64,000 nt of DNA from Amycolatopsis suaedae (GCF_004214935.1 NZ_SFCC01000003.1:465476-529475); one strand, 5' to 3'; counted from the first letter of the stretch, positions 54,488 to 63,930 are shown. Numbers and translations are program-made. Notes: a model not told the origin generated them from the sequence alone.

Positions 54488-56081
54488 GGAAGGTGCTCTG
54501 CCCGACGACGATCAGGCACATCACCAGCAGCAGCCCGATACTCCACGGCAGCACTTTGCGCAGCAGGTTGCCCTCCTGACCGGTCAGCTGCGCCGCCGCG
54601 CACGCGATCGTCAGGTTCTGCGGCGAGATCATCTTGCCCAGCACGCCGCCCGAGCTGTTGGCCGACGCGAGCAGGTCGGCCGAGAGCCCGGCCTGGTGGG
54701 CAGCGGTGACCTGCAGCGCGCCGAACAACGCGTTGGCCGAGGTGTCCGAGCCGGAGACCGCCACGCCGAACCAGCCGAGGATGGGCGAGAGGAACGCCAG
54801 CCCGGCGCCGGCTCCGGCGATGAGCGTGCCGATGGTGGTCGCCTGGCCGGACAGGTTCATCACGTAGGCCAGCGCCAGCACGCTGACGACGGTCAGGATG
54901 GCGAACCGCAGCTCGTGAACCGTCGCAAGCCATTCGCGGACGGTGTCGCGGCCGGCCACCTTCAGCACGATCGCCGTGAGCACGCCCGCCAGCAGCACCA
55001 GCGTGCCGCCGGTGGACAGGAACGGGATCGAGAATATGTTGCCGGACACGGGTTTCCCGGCGGCGTTGGCGACGTCGAGCGCGGGCCAGTCGAACTTCCA
55101 GGTCGCGCCGTCCAGCAGCTTCTTCACCGGTGGAAGCTGTGCGACGGAGAAGATGACGATGATCAGCGCGTACGGCGTGTAGGCCCGCACGATGTCGGCC
55201 CGTGAGTCGGAGCCGTCCAGTGTCTCGGTCGCCGCGCCGGTGAGGACGGATGCCTTGACCTCCGCCCTGGCGGGCTTGCGTGAATGCGGCAGGAGCACGA
55301 CCGCGGCGGCGCCCGCCAGCGCGGCGCCGATGTCGGCAAGCTGTGCCGAGACGTAGTTGGCCGCGAGGAACTGGACGACGCCGAACGCCACCCCGCAGGC
55401 CAGTGCGGGTGCCCAGGTCTCCCGCAGCCCGCGGCGGCCGTCGACCAGCAGCACCAGCAGCAGCGGGACGACCAGTGCCAGCAGCGGTGTCTGCCTGCCG
55501 ACGATCGACGACACGCTCTCCAGCGGCAGCCCGGTCACCTGCGCCAGCGTCACGACCGGCGTTCCCATCGCGCCGAAGGCCACCGGCGCGGTGTTGGCGA
55601 CCAGCGCGACGACGGCGGCCTTGACCGGGGAGAAGCCCAGCGCCACCAGCATCACGGTGGAGATCGCCACGGGTGCGCCGAAGCCCGCCAGCGCCTCCAT
55701 CAGCGCGCCGAAGCAGAACGCGATGATCAGCGCCTGGATGCGTGGATCGTCGGACACGCGGCCGAACGAGCGGCGCAGCACGTCGAAGTGCCCGGTGCGG
55801 ACGGTGAGCCGGTAGATCCACAGCGCGTTGACGACGATCCACATGATCGGGAACAGGCCGAACGCGGCGCCCTGCACGGCGCCGGACAGCGCCTGCCCGA
55901 CCGGCATGCCGAACAGGACCACCGCGACGAGCAGCGCGACCGCGAGCCCGATCAGCCCGGCGAGGTGTGCCTTCATCCGCACGGCGCCCAGCAGCACCAG
56001 CACGGTGGCCAGGGGGAGCGTCGCGGCCAGCGCGGACAGCGCGAGGGAGCCGGCCAGCGGGGCGAGTTCCTGGACGAACAT
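54468..56081 (-). CDS. lctP: L-lactate permease
   Basis: A 537-residue lactate/glycolate-type permease with about 13 helices. Family landmarks include LFPIMWIVVNALWIYRLTVR, FGALMEALAGFGAPVAISTV, GWFGVAVSGSDTSANALFGA, and SPQNLTIACAAAQLTGQEG near the C-terminus. ATG 56081 has GAGG 6 bp upstream. Its substrate is supported by the FMN-dependent lactate dehydrogenase gene 383 bp upstream on the same strand. An imperfect operator lies just upstream of the start. Confidence 0.93.
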   Translation of the reverse strand: MFVQELAPLAGSLALSALAATLPLATVLVLLGAVRMKAHLAGLIGLAVALLVAVVLFGMPVGQALSGAVQGAAFGLFPIMWIVVNALWIYRLTVRTGHFDVLRRSFGRVSDDPRIQALIIAFCFGALMEALAGFGAPVAISTVMLVALGFSPVKAAVVALVANTAPVAFGAMGTPVVTLAQVTGLPLESVSSIVGRQTPLLALVVPLLLVLLVDGRRGLRETWAPALACGVAFGVVQFLAANYVSAQLADIGAALAGAAAVVLLPHSRKPARAEVKASVLTGAATETLDGSDSRADIVRAYTPYALIIVIFSVAQLPPVKKLLDGATWKFDWPALDVANAAGKPVSGNIFSIPFLSTGGTLVLLAGVLTAIVLKVAGRDTVREWLATVHELRFAILTVVSVLALAYVMNLSGQATTIGTLIAGAGAGLAFLSPILGWFGVAVSGSDTSANALFGALQVTAAHQAGLSADLLASANSSGGVLGKMISPQNLTIACAAAQLTGQEGNLLRKVLPWSIGLLLVMCLIVVGQSTFLSWMLP

Positions 56082-56103
56082 CTCCCACCTCGATTTCCAC
56101 TAT

Positions 56104-56121
56104 GTGAAAGCAAATTTTCAC
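56104..56121. promoter_or_regulatory. Small inverted repeat upstream of lctP
   Basis: GTGAAA (56104-56109) and TTTCAC (56116-56121) are exact complements separated by 6 bp. They lie 23 bp upstream of the permease start in an unusually AT-rich patch. A lactate-responsive repressor site is possible; no regulator gene is adjacent. Confidence 0.4.
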
Positions 56122-56172
56122 CGAGCTAGCGGAAATCTTCGTCACTCGTTCGCGTGAACGCAAGTCGGCCTG

Positions 56173-56227
56173 TGCCGTGAAGGGGGCCATCACGGCATCA
56201 GACGCCGTGATGGCCCCCTTCACGGCA
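56173..56227. repeat. Perfect 24-bp-arm hairpin between lctP and lldD
   Basis: TGCCGTGAAGGGGGCCATCA continues to CGGC; this arm (56173-56196) pairs exactly with 56204-56227 around the loop ATCAGAC. It is the most perfect member of the GCCGTGAAGG hairpin family and keeps the ATCAGAC loop seen at 14771 and 44771. It could end lldD transcription before lctP. Confidence 0.8.
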
Positions 56228-56460
56228 TGCCCGGTGCGGGTGGCGAGACCTGGGTCGTGAAGTTCGTGAAGGCCACCTTCATCCCGTCAGGCGACAGAAA
56301 CTCGGCCTTCACGCGAACCCAGGCGCCCCATCTGCCCCAGCCGCCACCGTGGCACCAGTGGTCACCACGAACGAGACCCCGCGTACGCAGTCAACGGCAC
56401 CATCCTTGCGAGTCTCGCAATCAAGGGGCCCTTCGTAGCGGCGCCGCAGGCGCGACCGGG
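56228..56460. repeat. Intergenic repeat modules downstream of lldD
   Basis: Completes a 383-bp gap. 56264-56315 (GTGAAGGCCACCTTCATCCC, then GCGACAGAAACTCGGCCTTC) is a partial copy of the end of the 246-bp element. About 56396-56440 (CGGCACCATCCTTGCGAGTC, then TCGCAATCAAGGGGCCCTTC) is an inverted-repeat module related to 22013-22050. No gene is seen. Confidence 0.7.
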
Positions 56461-56464
56461 GCGG

Positions 56465-57673
56465 CTACAGCACCGTCGCGTGGTCGGGCGTCAGCTCGGC
56501 GAGGCTGCGCACGCCCAGCAGGCGCATCGTGCGGACGACCTCCGTGCGCAGGATCTCCAGCGCCCGCCGCACCCCGCGCTCCCCGCCGGCCATCAGGCCG
56601 TACAGGTAGGCCCGCCCCACCAGGCACGCGTCCGCGCCGTTGGCCACCGCGGCCACGATGTCCGCGCCGGACAGGATCCCGCCGTCCAGCCACACCTCGC
56701 CACGCGGCATCGCCTCGCGTACCCGGGGCAGCAGTTCCAGCGGCGTCGGGGCACGGTCCAGCTGCCTGCCGCCGTGGTTGGACACCACCACCGCGTCGGC
56801 ACCGAGTTCGGTGACGCGACGGGCGTCGGCCGGGTTCTGGATGCCCTTGATCACGAGCTTGCCCGGCCAGATACCACGCAGCCATTCGACGTCGTCGAAG
56901 TTCAGCGCCGGGTCGAACAGCGTGTCCAGCAGCTCCGCGACGGTGCCGTTCCACGACCGGAACGACGCGAACGTCAGGGGCTCGGTGGTGAGCAGGTTGA
57001 ACCACCACGCCGGGTGCAGCGCGCCGTCGACGAACGTCTTCAGTGTCAACGCGGGCGGGATGGTCAGGCCGTTGCGCACGTCGCGCATCCGCGCTCCGCC
57101 GACCGGGACGTCGACGGTCAGCAGGAGCGTGTCGTAACCGCTGTCGGCCGCCCGCTGGACGAGGTCCTTCCCGGCTTCCCGGTCCCGCCAGACGTAGAGC
57201 TGGAACCACTTGCGCGCCCGTGGAGCCGCCGCGGCGACGTCCTCGACCGACGTGGTGCCCATGGTCGACAACGCGTACGGAATCCCCGCCTCCTGTGCCA
57301 CCCTGGCGACCGCGGGCTCGCCCTCGTGGTTCATCATCCTGGTGAACCCGGTCGGCGCGAACGCGAACGGAAGTTCCGACCGGACACCGAGAATCTCCCG
57401 TGAGGTGTCCACTTCGGACACATCACGCAGCACCCTCGGCCGGAACTCCACCCTGCGGAACGCCTGCCGCGCGCGCAGCAGGCTGTCCTCCAGTTCCGCG
57501 GCGCCGTCGGTGTAGTCGAACACCGCCCGCGGGGTCCGCCCCCTGGCGATCGTGCGCAGGTCCGGGATGGTGTGGGCGTTCGCCAGGCGCCGGTCGGTCG
57601 GGTTGAGCACGATCGGCTTCGGCCGCAGGATCTCGGCGAGCTCGGCTGGGCGGGGCAGGCGGCGCTTGGTCAC
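56465..57673 (-). CDS. lldD: FMN-dependent alpha-hydroxy-acid dehydrogenase, probably L-lactate dehydrogenase
   Basis: Oxidises L-lactate to pyruvate and passes electrons to the respiratory chain. The ~402-residue FMN barrel protein has [18 protein letters not shown] near the N-terminus, [13 protein letters not shown], the catalytic His in [15 protein letters not shown], the FMN-binding [20 protein letters not shown] and the C-terminal [12 protein letters not shown]. The N-terminus ([14 protein letters not shown], then [20 protein letters not shown]) resembles M. tuberculosis LldD2 more than the mycofactocin MftD. GTG 57673 has GGGAG 8 bp upstream; GTG 57679 is an alternative. Pairs with lctP and neighbours aceE. 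Confidence 0.9.
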   Translation of the reverse strand: MTKRRLPRPAELAEILRPKPIVLNPTDRRLANAHTIPDLRTIARGRTPRAVFDYTDGAAELEDSLLRARQAFRRVEFRPRVLRDVSEVDTSREILGVRSELPFAFAPTGFTRMMNHEGEPAVARVAQEAGIPYALSTMGTTSVEDVAAAAPRARKWFQLYVWRDREAGKDLVQRAADSGYDTLLLTVDVPVGGARMRDVRNGLTIPPALTLKTFVDGALHPAWWFNLLTTEPLTFASFRSWNGTVAELLDTLFDPALNFDDVEWLRGIWPGKLVIKGIQNPADARRVTELGADAVVVSNHGGRQLDRAPTPLELLPRVREAMPRGEVWLDGGILSGADIVAAVANGADACLVGRAYLYGLMAGGERGVRRALEILRTEVVRTMRLLGVRSLAELTPDHATVL

Positions 57674-57699
57674 TGGCACATCTCCCTCTTCAACAAACA

Positions 57700-57736
57700 G
57701 GGACCCTCCGAAACATCAGATGTTTCGGAGGGTCCC
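57700..57736 (-). terminator. 37-bp palindrome between aceE and lldD
   Basis: GGGACCCTCCGAAACATC (57700-57717) and its exact complement (57719-57736) flank a single central base. On the minus strand it lies 17 bp after the aceE stop and is followed by TGTTTGTTG, so it fits a terminator for aceE. Its length and symmetry upstream of lldD also fit an operator. Confidence 0.65.
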
Positions 57737-57753
57737 CATCCTGACAGATCGCG

Positions 57754-60546
57754 TCAAGCGTTACCGGCGTCCGAGGTCTGCGGACCCGCGGCCGACACGT
57801 CGTCGATGCGATACCGGCGAGCCGCCTCGACCACCTTGTCCTGCGCCACCTCGCCGCGCTTGGCCAGCGCGGTCAGCACACCGACCGTGATCGACTCGGC
57901 GTCGACCAGGAAGTACCGCCGCGCGGCGGGCCGGGTGTCGGAGAAACCGAACCCGTCGGTGCCCAGCGTCAGCATGTCGGTGGGCACCCACGGCCGGATC
58001 AGGTCCGGAACCGCGCGCATCCAGTCCGACACGGCCACGACCGGACCGGTGGCGCCGCGCAGCGCCTCGGTCACGTACGGCACGCGGGGGCTGTCCGCGG
58101 GGTGGAGCAGGTTGTCCCTGTCCACCTCGACGGCCTCGCGGCGCAGCTCCGCCCACGACGTCGCCGACCACACCGCCGCACGCACACCCCACTCCTCGGC
58201 CAGCATCCGCTGCGCCTTGAGCGCGTCGGGCATGGTCACGCCCGACACCAGGATCTGCGCCTCCGGACCGTCGCCACCGGGAGCCTCGGCGTACCGGTAC
58301 AGGCCCTTGAGCAGCCCGTCCACGTCGAGGTTCTCCGGTTCGGCCGGCTGCTGGTACGGCTCGTTGTAGATGGTGACGTAGTAGAAGATGTTCTCGCCGT
58401 TGCCGTCCGGACCGCCCTCGCCGTACATCCGGCGCAGGCCGTCCCGCACGATGTGGGCGATCTCGAACGACCACGCCGGGTCGTAGCTGACCACCGCCGG
58501 GTTGGTCGCCGCCAGCAGCAGCGAGTGCCCGTCGGCGTGCTGCAGCCCCTCACCGGTCAGCGTGGTCCGCCCGGCGGTGGCGCCGAGCACGAACCCGCGG
58601 GCCATCTGGTCGGCGGCGGCGTAGAGCCCGTCGCCGGTGCGCTGGAACCCGAACATCGAGTAGAAGATGTAGATCGGGATCATCGGCTCGCCGTGCGTGG
58701 CGTAGGCGGTGCCGGCCGCGGTGAACGACGAGGTCGAACCGGCCTCGTTGATGCCCTCGTGCAGCAGCTGGCCCTGCTCGGACTCCTTGTACGCCAGCAT
58801 CAGCTGGGCGTCGACCGAGGTGTAGGTCTGGCCGTGCGGGTTGTAGATCTTGGCCGTCGGGAACATCGAGTCGAGACCGAAGGTGCGGGCCTCGTCCGGG
58901 ATGATCGGGACCAGCCGCTTGCCGATCTCGCCGTCCTTGGCCAGCTCGCGGATCAGCCGGACGAACGCCATCGTCGTGGCGACCTCCTGCTTGCCCGAGC
59001 CCTTGCGCACGGCCTCGTACACCTTGTCACCGGGCAGCACCAGCGGCTTGGCCTTGCTGCGCCGCTCCGGCAGGAAACCGCCCAGCGCACGACGGCGGCC
59101 GAGCATGTACTCGATCTCCGTCGAGTCCTCGCCGGGGTGGTAGTACGGCGGCAGCTTCGGGTCACGCTCCAGCTCGGCGTCGCTGATCGGGATGCGCTGG
59201 GCGTCCCGGAACAGCTTCAGGTCGTCGAGCGTGAGCTTCTTCATCTGGTGGGTCGCGTTGCGGCCCTCGAACGCCGGCCCGAGACCGTAGCCCTTGATCG
59301 TGTGGGCGAGGATCACCGTCGGCTGACCGTGGTGCTCCATTGCCGCGGAGTAGGCGGCGTAGACCTTGCGGTAGTCGTGACCACCCCGCTTGAGGTTCCA
59401 GATCTCGGCGTCGCTCAGGTCTTTGACCAGGTCCTTCGTCCGCGGGTCACGGCCGAAGAAGTGCTCCCGGACGTAGGCGCCGTCATTGGCCTTGTACGTC
59501 TGGAAGTCGCCGTCGGGCGTGGTGTTCATCAGGTTGATCAGCGCGCCGTCGCGGTCGCCGTGCAGCAGTGCGTCCCACTCGCGGCCCCAGATGACCTTGA
59601 TGACGTTCCAGCCCGCGCCGCGGAAGTACGCCTCCAGCTCCTGGATGATCTTGCCGTTGCCGCGCACCGGGCCGTCGAGCCGCTGCAGGTTGCAGTTGAT
59701 CACGAAGGTCAGGTTGTCCAGGCCCTCGCCGGCGGCCACGTGGATGAGGCCCCGCGACTCCGGCTCGTCCATCTCGCCGTCGCCGAGGAATGCCCAGACG
59801 TGCTGGTCGCTGGTGTCCTTGATGCCGCGGTCGTGCAGGTAGCGGTTGAACCGCGCCTGGTAGATCGCGTTCATCGGGCCGAGGCCCATGGAGACCGTCG
59901 GGAACTCCCAGAAGTCCTGCATCAGCCGCGGGTGCGGGTACGACGGCAGGCCGCCGCCCTCGCCGGCGTGCGAGTACTCCTGGCGGAACCCGTCCAGCTG
60001 CTGCTCGGTGAGCCTGCCTTCCAGGAACGCCCTGGCGTAGACGCCGGGGGAGGCGTGCCCCTGGATGAAGATCGAGTCACCGCCGCCGGAGTGGTCCTTG
60101 CCGCGGAAGAAGTGGTTGAAGCCCACCTCGTAGAGCGCCGCGGACGATGCGTAGGTGGAGATGTGACCGCCGACACTCACCCCCGGCCGCTGGGCCCGGT
60201 GCACCATGATCGCCGCGTTCCACCTGATGAAGGCGCGGTAGCGGCGCTCGATGTCCTCGTCACCGGGGAACCAGGGCTCGTTCTCCGTCGGGATGGTGTT
60301 GACGTAGTCGGTCGCCGTCAGCGGGGGAACGCCGATGTTGCGTTCCCGGGCCCGCTCCAGAATCCGCAACATCAGGTACCGCGCGCGCTGCTGGCCGCCC
60401 CTGGCCAGCGCGGCGTCGAACGAGTCCAGCCATTCGGCGGTCTCGTCGGGGTCGATGTCGGGAAGGTGCGCGGCCAGTCCGTCACGGATGACGCGTACGC
60501 GCGCGGGCGCGCCGTCGCGCCCGGCCTCGCTGCTTGGGGGGGCCAA
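57754..60546 (-). CDS. aceE: Pyruvate dehydrogenase E1 component, homodimeric
   Basis: Thiamine-diphosphate enzyme that decarboxylates pyruvate and acetylates the E2 lipoyl group, feeding acetyl-CoA to the TCA cycle and fatty-acid synthesis. I choose TTG 60546: GCGAGGAG lies 5-6 bp upstream and the resulting 930-residue protein equals M. tuberculosis AceE in length. ATG 60609 in the same frame has no ribosome site. It opens [20 protein letters not shown], has [17 protein letters not shown] [20 protein letters not shown], the ThDP motif [13 protein letters not shown] with a later [12 protein letters not shown], and the C-terminal [20 protein letters not shown]. The rare TTG start may tune expression. 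Confidence 0.96.
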   Translation of the reverse strand: MAPPSSEAGRDGAPARVRVIRDGLAAHLPDIDPDETAEWLDSFDAALARGGQQRARYLMLRILERARERNIGVPPLTATDYVNTIPTENEPWFPGDEDIERRYRAFIRWNAAIMVHRAQRPGVSVGGHISTYASSAALYEVGFNHFFRGKDHSGGGDSIFIQGHASPGVYARAFLEGRLTEQQLDGFRQEYSHAGEGGGLPSYPHPRLMQDFWEFPTVSMGLGPMNAIYQARFNRYLHDRGIKDTSDQHVWAFLGDGEMDEPESRGLIHVAAGEGLDNLTFVINCNLQRLDGPVRGNGKIIQELEAYFRGAGWNVIKVIWGREWDALLHGDRDGALINLMNTTPDGDFQTYKANDGAYVREHFFGRDPRTKDLVKDLSDAEIWNLKRGGHDYRKVYAAYSAAMEHHGQPTVILAHTIKGYGLGPAFEGRNATHQMKKLTLDDLKLFRDAQRIPISDAELERDPKLPPYYHPGEDSTEIEYMLGRRRALGGFLPERRSKAKPLVLPGDKVYEAVRKGSGKQEVATTMAFVRLIRELAKDGEIGKRLVPIIPDEARTFGLDSMFPTAKIYNPHGQTYTSVDAQLMLAYKESEQGQLLHEGINEAGSTSSFTAAGTAYATHGEPMIPIYIFYSMFGFQRTGDGLYAAADQMARGFVLGATAGRTTLTGEGLQHADGHSLLLAATNPAVVSYDPAWSFEIAHIVRDGLRRMYGEGGPDGNGENIFYYVTIYNEPYQQPAEPENLDVDGLLKGLYRYAEAPGGDGPEAQILVSGVTMPDALKAQRMLAEEWGVRAAVWSATSWAELRREAVEVDRDNLLHPADSPRVPYVTEALRGATGPVVAVSDWMRAVPDLIRPWVPTDMLTLGTDGFGFSDTRPAARRYFLVDAESITVGVLTALAKRGEVAQDKVVEAARRYRIDDVSAAGPQTSDAGNA

Positions 60547-60906
60547 GGGTTCTCCTCGCCGTGCTTGTGTCGCTGTTTCGCCTTGTCCAGGCGGGCTCGT
60601 GCCTGCCATCGTCGTCGCGAACGACGTTCCCGTCACCCTTACCCAGCGGTAACGTTGTCGACCCCACCTGGCTGTTTCTCCACGGGCGGTGTATCGCGCG
60701 CGCGACTGTCCCCCCAGCCTAGGCGAGACCCCACGGGGTGGGTGTGGAGAGGGTGGCCGGGGAGGTTCGTCCGGGATACGAGTTCGGCGAAGATCCGGTG
60801 TGGACGGTTGCGCCACGCGGCTCGGCAGTGTTCGCTAGCTCCATCCGTGTACAGGGTGTGGCCCGATGGTGGCTGTACCCGCGTAGTTGACTGGAGGGTG
60901 GGAGTC
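60547..60906. other. Divergent intergenic region between aceE and DUF3052 gene
   Basis: This 360-bp gap has no gene with a ribosome site. It should hold the promoters of aceE and of the DUF3052 gene. The one clear signal is an inverted pair GTACAG (60849-60854) and CTGTAC (60873-60878), 18 bp apart, 29 bp before the DUF3052 start codon, which could be a regulator site. Confidence 0.5.
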
Positions 60907-61332
60907 GTGGTCGCCGCGGGAGGCGCTGAACAGCAAAGCGTCGCCGACAGGCTTGGCATCAAGCCGGACATGGTGGTCCAGGAGATCGGCTGGGACGAGG
61001 ACGTCGATGACGACCTGCGTGCGGCGATCGAGGAGCAGATCGGTGGCGAGCTGCTCGACGAGGACGCCCAGGAGGTGATCGACGTCGTCCTGCTCTGGTG
61101 GCGGGAGGACGACGGTGATCTCGGAGACGCCCTGGTGGACGCCAGGCAGCCGCTGAGCGATGAGGGGGTGATCTGGGTGCTCACGCCGAAGAACGGGCAG
61201 CCGGGTCACGTCGAACCCAGCGACATCGCGGAGGCCGTCCCGACGGTGGGTCTTTCGCAGACCTCGAACATCAGCGTCGGACCCGACTGGTCGGGAACGA
61301 GGCTGGTGCCGCGCGGTGCGCCCAAGCGCTGA
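60907..61332 (+). CDS. DUF3052 family protein
   Basis: A 141-residue acidic soluble protein. It has SVADRLGIKPDMVVQEIGWD, then LRAAIEEQIGGELLDEDAQE and VLLWWREDDGDLGDALVDAR, characteristic of actinobacterial DUF3052 (M. tuberculosis Rv2239c). The C-terminal tail (SNISVGPDWSGTRLVPRGAP) is variable. No catalytic motif is recognised. GTG 60907 has GGAGGGTGGGAG upstream. Its neighbourhood with ahpE and aceE is the same in Mycobacterium (Rv2238c-Rv2241), which supports orthology but gives no function. Confidence 0.93.
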   Translation: MVAAGGAEQQSVADRLGIKPDMVVQEIGWDEDVDDDLRAAIEEQIGGELLDEDAQEVIDVVLLWWREDDGDLGDALVDARQPLSDEGVIWVLTPKNGQPGHVEPSDIAEAVPTVGLSQTSNISVGPDWSGTRLVPRGAPKR

Positions 61333-61400
61333 GAAGCCCGGACCGGGCCGCACGATAGGGTGACCTGGCCCAGGTCTTCGGTGATCGGAAGGACGTACGG

Positions 61401-61865
61401 ATGGCGATCGAGGTCGGCTCGCAGGCCCCTGACTTCACACTCAGCGACTACAACAAGCAGGACGTGACGCTGTCGTCCTTCCGCGGCGACAAGCCGGTAC
61501 TGCTGGTGTTCTACCCGTTCGCGTTCAGCGGGATCTGCCAGGGCGAGCTGTGCCAGCTTCGTGACGAGTTCGCTGAGTACGACGGCAAGGGCGTCCAGGT
61601 TCTGGGTGTGTCCGTGGACACACCGTTCTCGCTCAAGGCGTGGGCCGAGCAGCAGGGCTACCAGTTCCCGCTGCTGTCGGACTTCTGGCCGCACGGCGAG
61701 GTCGCCAAGGCCTACGGTGTGTTCAACGACAAGGCCGGGCTCGCCACGCGTGGCACGTTCCTGATCGACACCGAGGGCGTCGTGCGGTTCGCCGAGGTCA
61801 ACCAGCCCGGCGAGGCCCGCGACCAGTCGGGCTGGAAGAAGGCTGTCGCCGACCTGGCTTCGTGA
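61401..61865 (+). CDS. ahpE: One-cysteine-type peroxiredoxin AhpE
   Basis: Reduces hydrogen peroxide, organic peroxides and peroxynitrite. The 154-residue protein carries the site FYPFAFSGICQGELCQL, where Cys46 is the peroxidatic residue in the P39-x3-S43-x2-C46 motif. Unlike M. tuberculosis AhpE, it has a second Cys51 five residues on, which could act as resolving Cys. PLLSDFWPHGEVAKAYGVFN and GTFLIDTEGVVRFAEVNQPG are family signatures. Reduction by mycothiol/mycoredoxin is known for the family and fits the mtr gene elsewhere in the window. Confidence 0.95.
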   Translation: MAIEVGSQAPDFTLSDYNKQDVTLSSFRGDKPVLLVFYPFAFSGICQGELCQLRDEFAEYDGKGVQVLGVSVDTPFSLKAWAEQQGYQFPLLSDFWPHGEVAKAYGVFNDKAGLATRGTFLIDTEGVVRFAEVNQPGEARDQSGWKKAVADLAS

Positions 61866-61901
61866 GACAGTGAGTACCGGCGGCTCGGTGAGCCGTCGTC
61901 A

Positions 61902-61973
61902 GGGCGCATAGCTCAGCGGGAGAGCACTCGGTTTACACCCGAGCGGTCGCAGGTTCGATCCCTGCTGCGCCCA
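61902..61973 (+). tRNA. tRNA-Val (anticodon UAC)
   Basis: A full cloverleaf of 72 nt. The acceptor stem is GGGCGCA/TGCGCCC, the D stem GCTC/GAGC, and the anticodon stem CTCGG/CCGAG around TTTACAC (anticodon UAC). The T stem GCAGG/CCTGC encloses TTCGATC, and the discriminator base is A. CCA is not encoded. Confidence 0.97.
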
Positions 61974-62000
61974 CAGGCCCGTTCGGGCATACTCCGGCCG

Positions 62001-62756
62001 GTGAGCGGCCTTTTCGATCTCTCCGGCAAGCGAGCGCTGGTCACCGGGTCGAGCGGCGGGATCGGGGCCGCCCTCGCGGCGGGCCTGGCCGGCGCCGGTG
62101 CCGAGGTGGTCCTCAACGGCCGGGACGCGGACCGGCTCGAAGCGGCACGTGCCGCACTCGCCGAGCGCACCGGCCGTCCCGTGCGGGCCGCCGCGTTCGA
62201 CGTCACCGACGCCACCGCGGTCGAGGAGGCCGTCCGGGACATCGGACCGCTGGACATCCTGGTCAACAACACCGGCGTGCAGCACCGGGAGCCGATGCTC
62301 GACGTCCCGCTGCGGCAGTGGCAGCGGCTCCTGGACACGAACCTGACCGGCGCGTTCACCGTGGGCCGCGCGGTCGCGGCCGGCATGGTCGAGCGCGGTG
62401 CGGGCAAGATCGTCAACATCTGCTCGGTCCAGAGCTGGCTCGCGCGGCCCGGCATCGCAGGGTATGCGGCGACCAAAGGTGGACTGGCCATGCTCACCAA
62501 GAGCATGTGCGCCGAATGGGCACCTCACGGCCTCTGCGTCAACGGACTGGCCCCCGGCTACGTCGTGACGGAGCTGACCAGCGCGCTCGTCAACGATCCG
62601 GAGTTCGACCGGTGGATCCGCGCCCGCACGCCGGCGGGCAGGTGGGCGACGGTGGACGACCTCGTCGGGACGCTCGTCTGGCTCTCCGCGCCGGCGTCTG
62701 ACTTCGTCAACGGGCAGGTCATCGCCGTCGACGGTGGCCTGACGGCGGTGATCTGA
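62001..62756 (+). CDS. SDR-family dehydrogenase, gluconate-5-dehydrogenase-like
   Basis: A 251-residue classical short-chain dehydrogenase. The NAD(P) motif TGSSGGIGAALAAGLAGAG is near residue 15, DFDVTD-like AFDVTDA and NNTGV follow, and the catalytic Tyr and Lys are in YAATKGGLAM. The C-terminal part reads LAPGYVVTELTSALVNDPEF, then DFVNGQVIAVDGG. GLFDLSGKRALVTGSSGGIG and the coupled L-idonate-dehydrogenase-like gene suggest the E. coli IdnO role (5-ketogluconate reduction). Start GTG 62001. The downstream gene begins 1 bp after the stop. Confidence 0.87.
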   Translation: MSGLFDLSGKRALVTGSSGGIGAALAAGLAGAGAEVVLNGRDADRLEAARAALAERTGRPVRAAAFDVTDATAVEEAVRDIGPLDILVNNTGVQHREPMLDVPLRQWQRLLDTNLTGAFTVGRAVAAGMVERGAGKIVNICSVQSWLARPGIAGYAATKGGLAMLTKSMCAEWAPHGLCVNGLAPGYVVTELTSALVNDPEFDRWIRARTPAGRWATVDDLVGTLVWLSAPASDFVNGQVIAVDGGLTAVI

Positions 62757-62757
62757 G

Positions 62758-63750
62758 GTGCTGGCCGTCGTCGCGCACGGTGCGGGCGACCTGCGCGTCG
62801 AGCACCGGGACGAACCCGTGCCCGGCCCGGGAGAGGTGGCCGTCGCCGTCCGCTACGGCGGCATTTGCGGGTCGGACCTGCACTACTACCGGCACGGTGC
62901 CGTCGGGGACTTCCGCCTGCGGGAGCCGCTGGTGCTGGGCCACGAGGTGGTCGGGACCGTCGACGGGACGCCGGTGGCTGTGCACCCCGGACGCTCCTGC
63001 GGCGAGTGCGGACAGTGCCTGCGCGGGAGCCGTCACCTGTGTGTCTCCGGTGGTTACCTCGGTAGCGCCGCCAGGTTCCCGCACGTGCAGGGCGGCTTCG
63101 CCGGGACGCTGGTCGTCCCCGCGGAATCCGTCCGGCCATTGCCCACGGGCCTGGACCTGCGCCGCGCCGCCGTCGCCGAACCCGCCGCCGTCGCCTGGCA
63201 CGCCGTCGCGCGGGCCGGGGACGTACGCGGACGGCGGGTTCTGGTGACCGGCGCGGGCCCGATCGGCTGCCTGGTCGTCGCCGCGTTGCGGGCTGCCGGG
63301 GCCGGCGAGATCGTCGTGACCGACCTGCACCCGGGGCCGCTGCGGGTGGCGGAAGCCGTCGGCGCGACGGCCACCCAGGCCGCGACCGAGCCGGTCGAGC
63401 ACGTCGAGGCCGACGTGGCCGTCGAATCGTCCGGCAGTCCCGCCGGGCTCACCGCCTGCCTGCGCGGCGTGGAGCGGGGCGGCCTCGTCGTCGCGCTGGG
63501 TCTGCTGCCGCCGGGTGACTCACCGGTCGCCGCCAACCTGATCGTCACCCGCGAGCTGCGGGTCACCGGGTCGTTCCGGTTCGGCGCGGAACTCGACGAC
63601 GTGCTGCCGGCACTCGCCGACGGCAGGCTGGCGGTCGACCCGGTGGTGACGTCGGTGCTGCCGGCGACCGCGGCGCGGGAGGCGTTCGAACTGGCCGCGG
63701 ATCCGGCCCGCTCGTGCAAGGTGCTGCTGGACTTCCGGCCGGGTGGCTGA
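62758..63750 (+). CDS. Zinc-dependent medium-chain dehydrogenase, L-idonate-5-dehydrogenase-like
   Basis: A 330-residue zinc alcohol dehydrogenase. The catalytic zinc site is in ICGSDLHYYRHGAVGDF and LGHEVVGTV. The structural zinc lobe has four Cys in CGECGQCLRGSRHLC. The Rossmann motif is RVLVTGAGPIGCLVVAALRA. Sorbitol and L-idonate dehydrogenases share these features; the pairing with the SDR gene favours an idonate/gluconate pathway, converting L-idonate to 5-ketogluconate, then gluconate. No transporter or kinase is adjacent. GTG 62758 is 1 bp after the SDR stop. Confidence 0.88.
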   Translation: MLAVVAHGAGDLRVEHRDEPVPGPGEVAVAVRYGGICGSDLHYYRHGAVGDFRLREPLVLGHEVVGTVDGTPVAVHPGRSCGECGQCLRGSRHLCVSGGYLGSAARFPHVQGGFAGTLVVPAESVRPLPTGLDLRRAAVAEPAAVAWHAVARAGDVRGRRVLVTGAGPIGCLVVAALRAAGAGEIVVTDLHPGPLRVAEAVGATATQAATEPVEHVEADVAVESSGSPAGLTACLRGVERGGLVVALGLLPPGDSPVAANLIVTRELRVTGSFRFGAELDDVLPALADGRLAVDPVVTSVLPATAAREAFELAADPARSCKVLLDFRPGG

Positions 63751-63793
63751 TTACCGGGCTGACCTGCGGTTTCCCCGTTAAGGGACCCCCCTG

Positions 63794-63822
63794 TTTCGAG
63801 GGGGTTCGGGGGCATGTAATCT
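63794..63822 (+). promoter_or_regulatory. Promoter of an rRNA operon
   Basis: TTTCGA (63794-63799), a 17-bp spacer and TAATCT (63817-63822) match housekeeping-sigma hexamers closely, in a G-rich spacer (GGGGGTTCGGGGGCATG). It lies about 115 bp before the boxA-like element and points toward the window edge. Confidence 0.6.
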
Positions 63823-63930
63823 TCTCTTCGTCGCCAGGGAGACCGGGCGGCGGATCGGAGCGCCAAACCAATCCCAGTGAGAATTCTTCACTGGCTGGCT
63901 GACGCTCTGGCTGGAAACAAAAACGTGTTG

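Noticed and set aside
58102..61332. 1076-codon open frame on the plus strand covering aceE
   Set aside because: Most of it is antisense to the clear aceE gene; only the last 141 codons form the real DUF3052 protein. High GC leaves long shadow frames.
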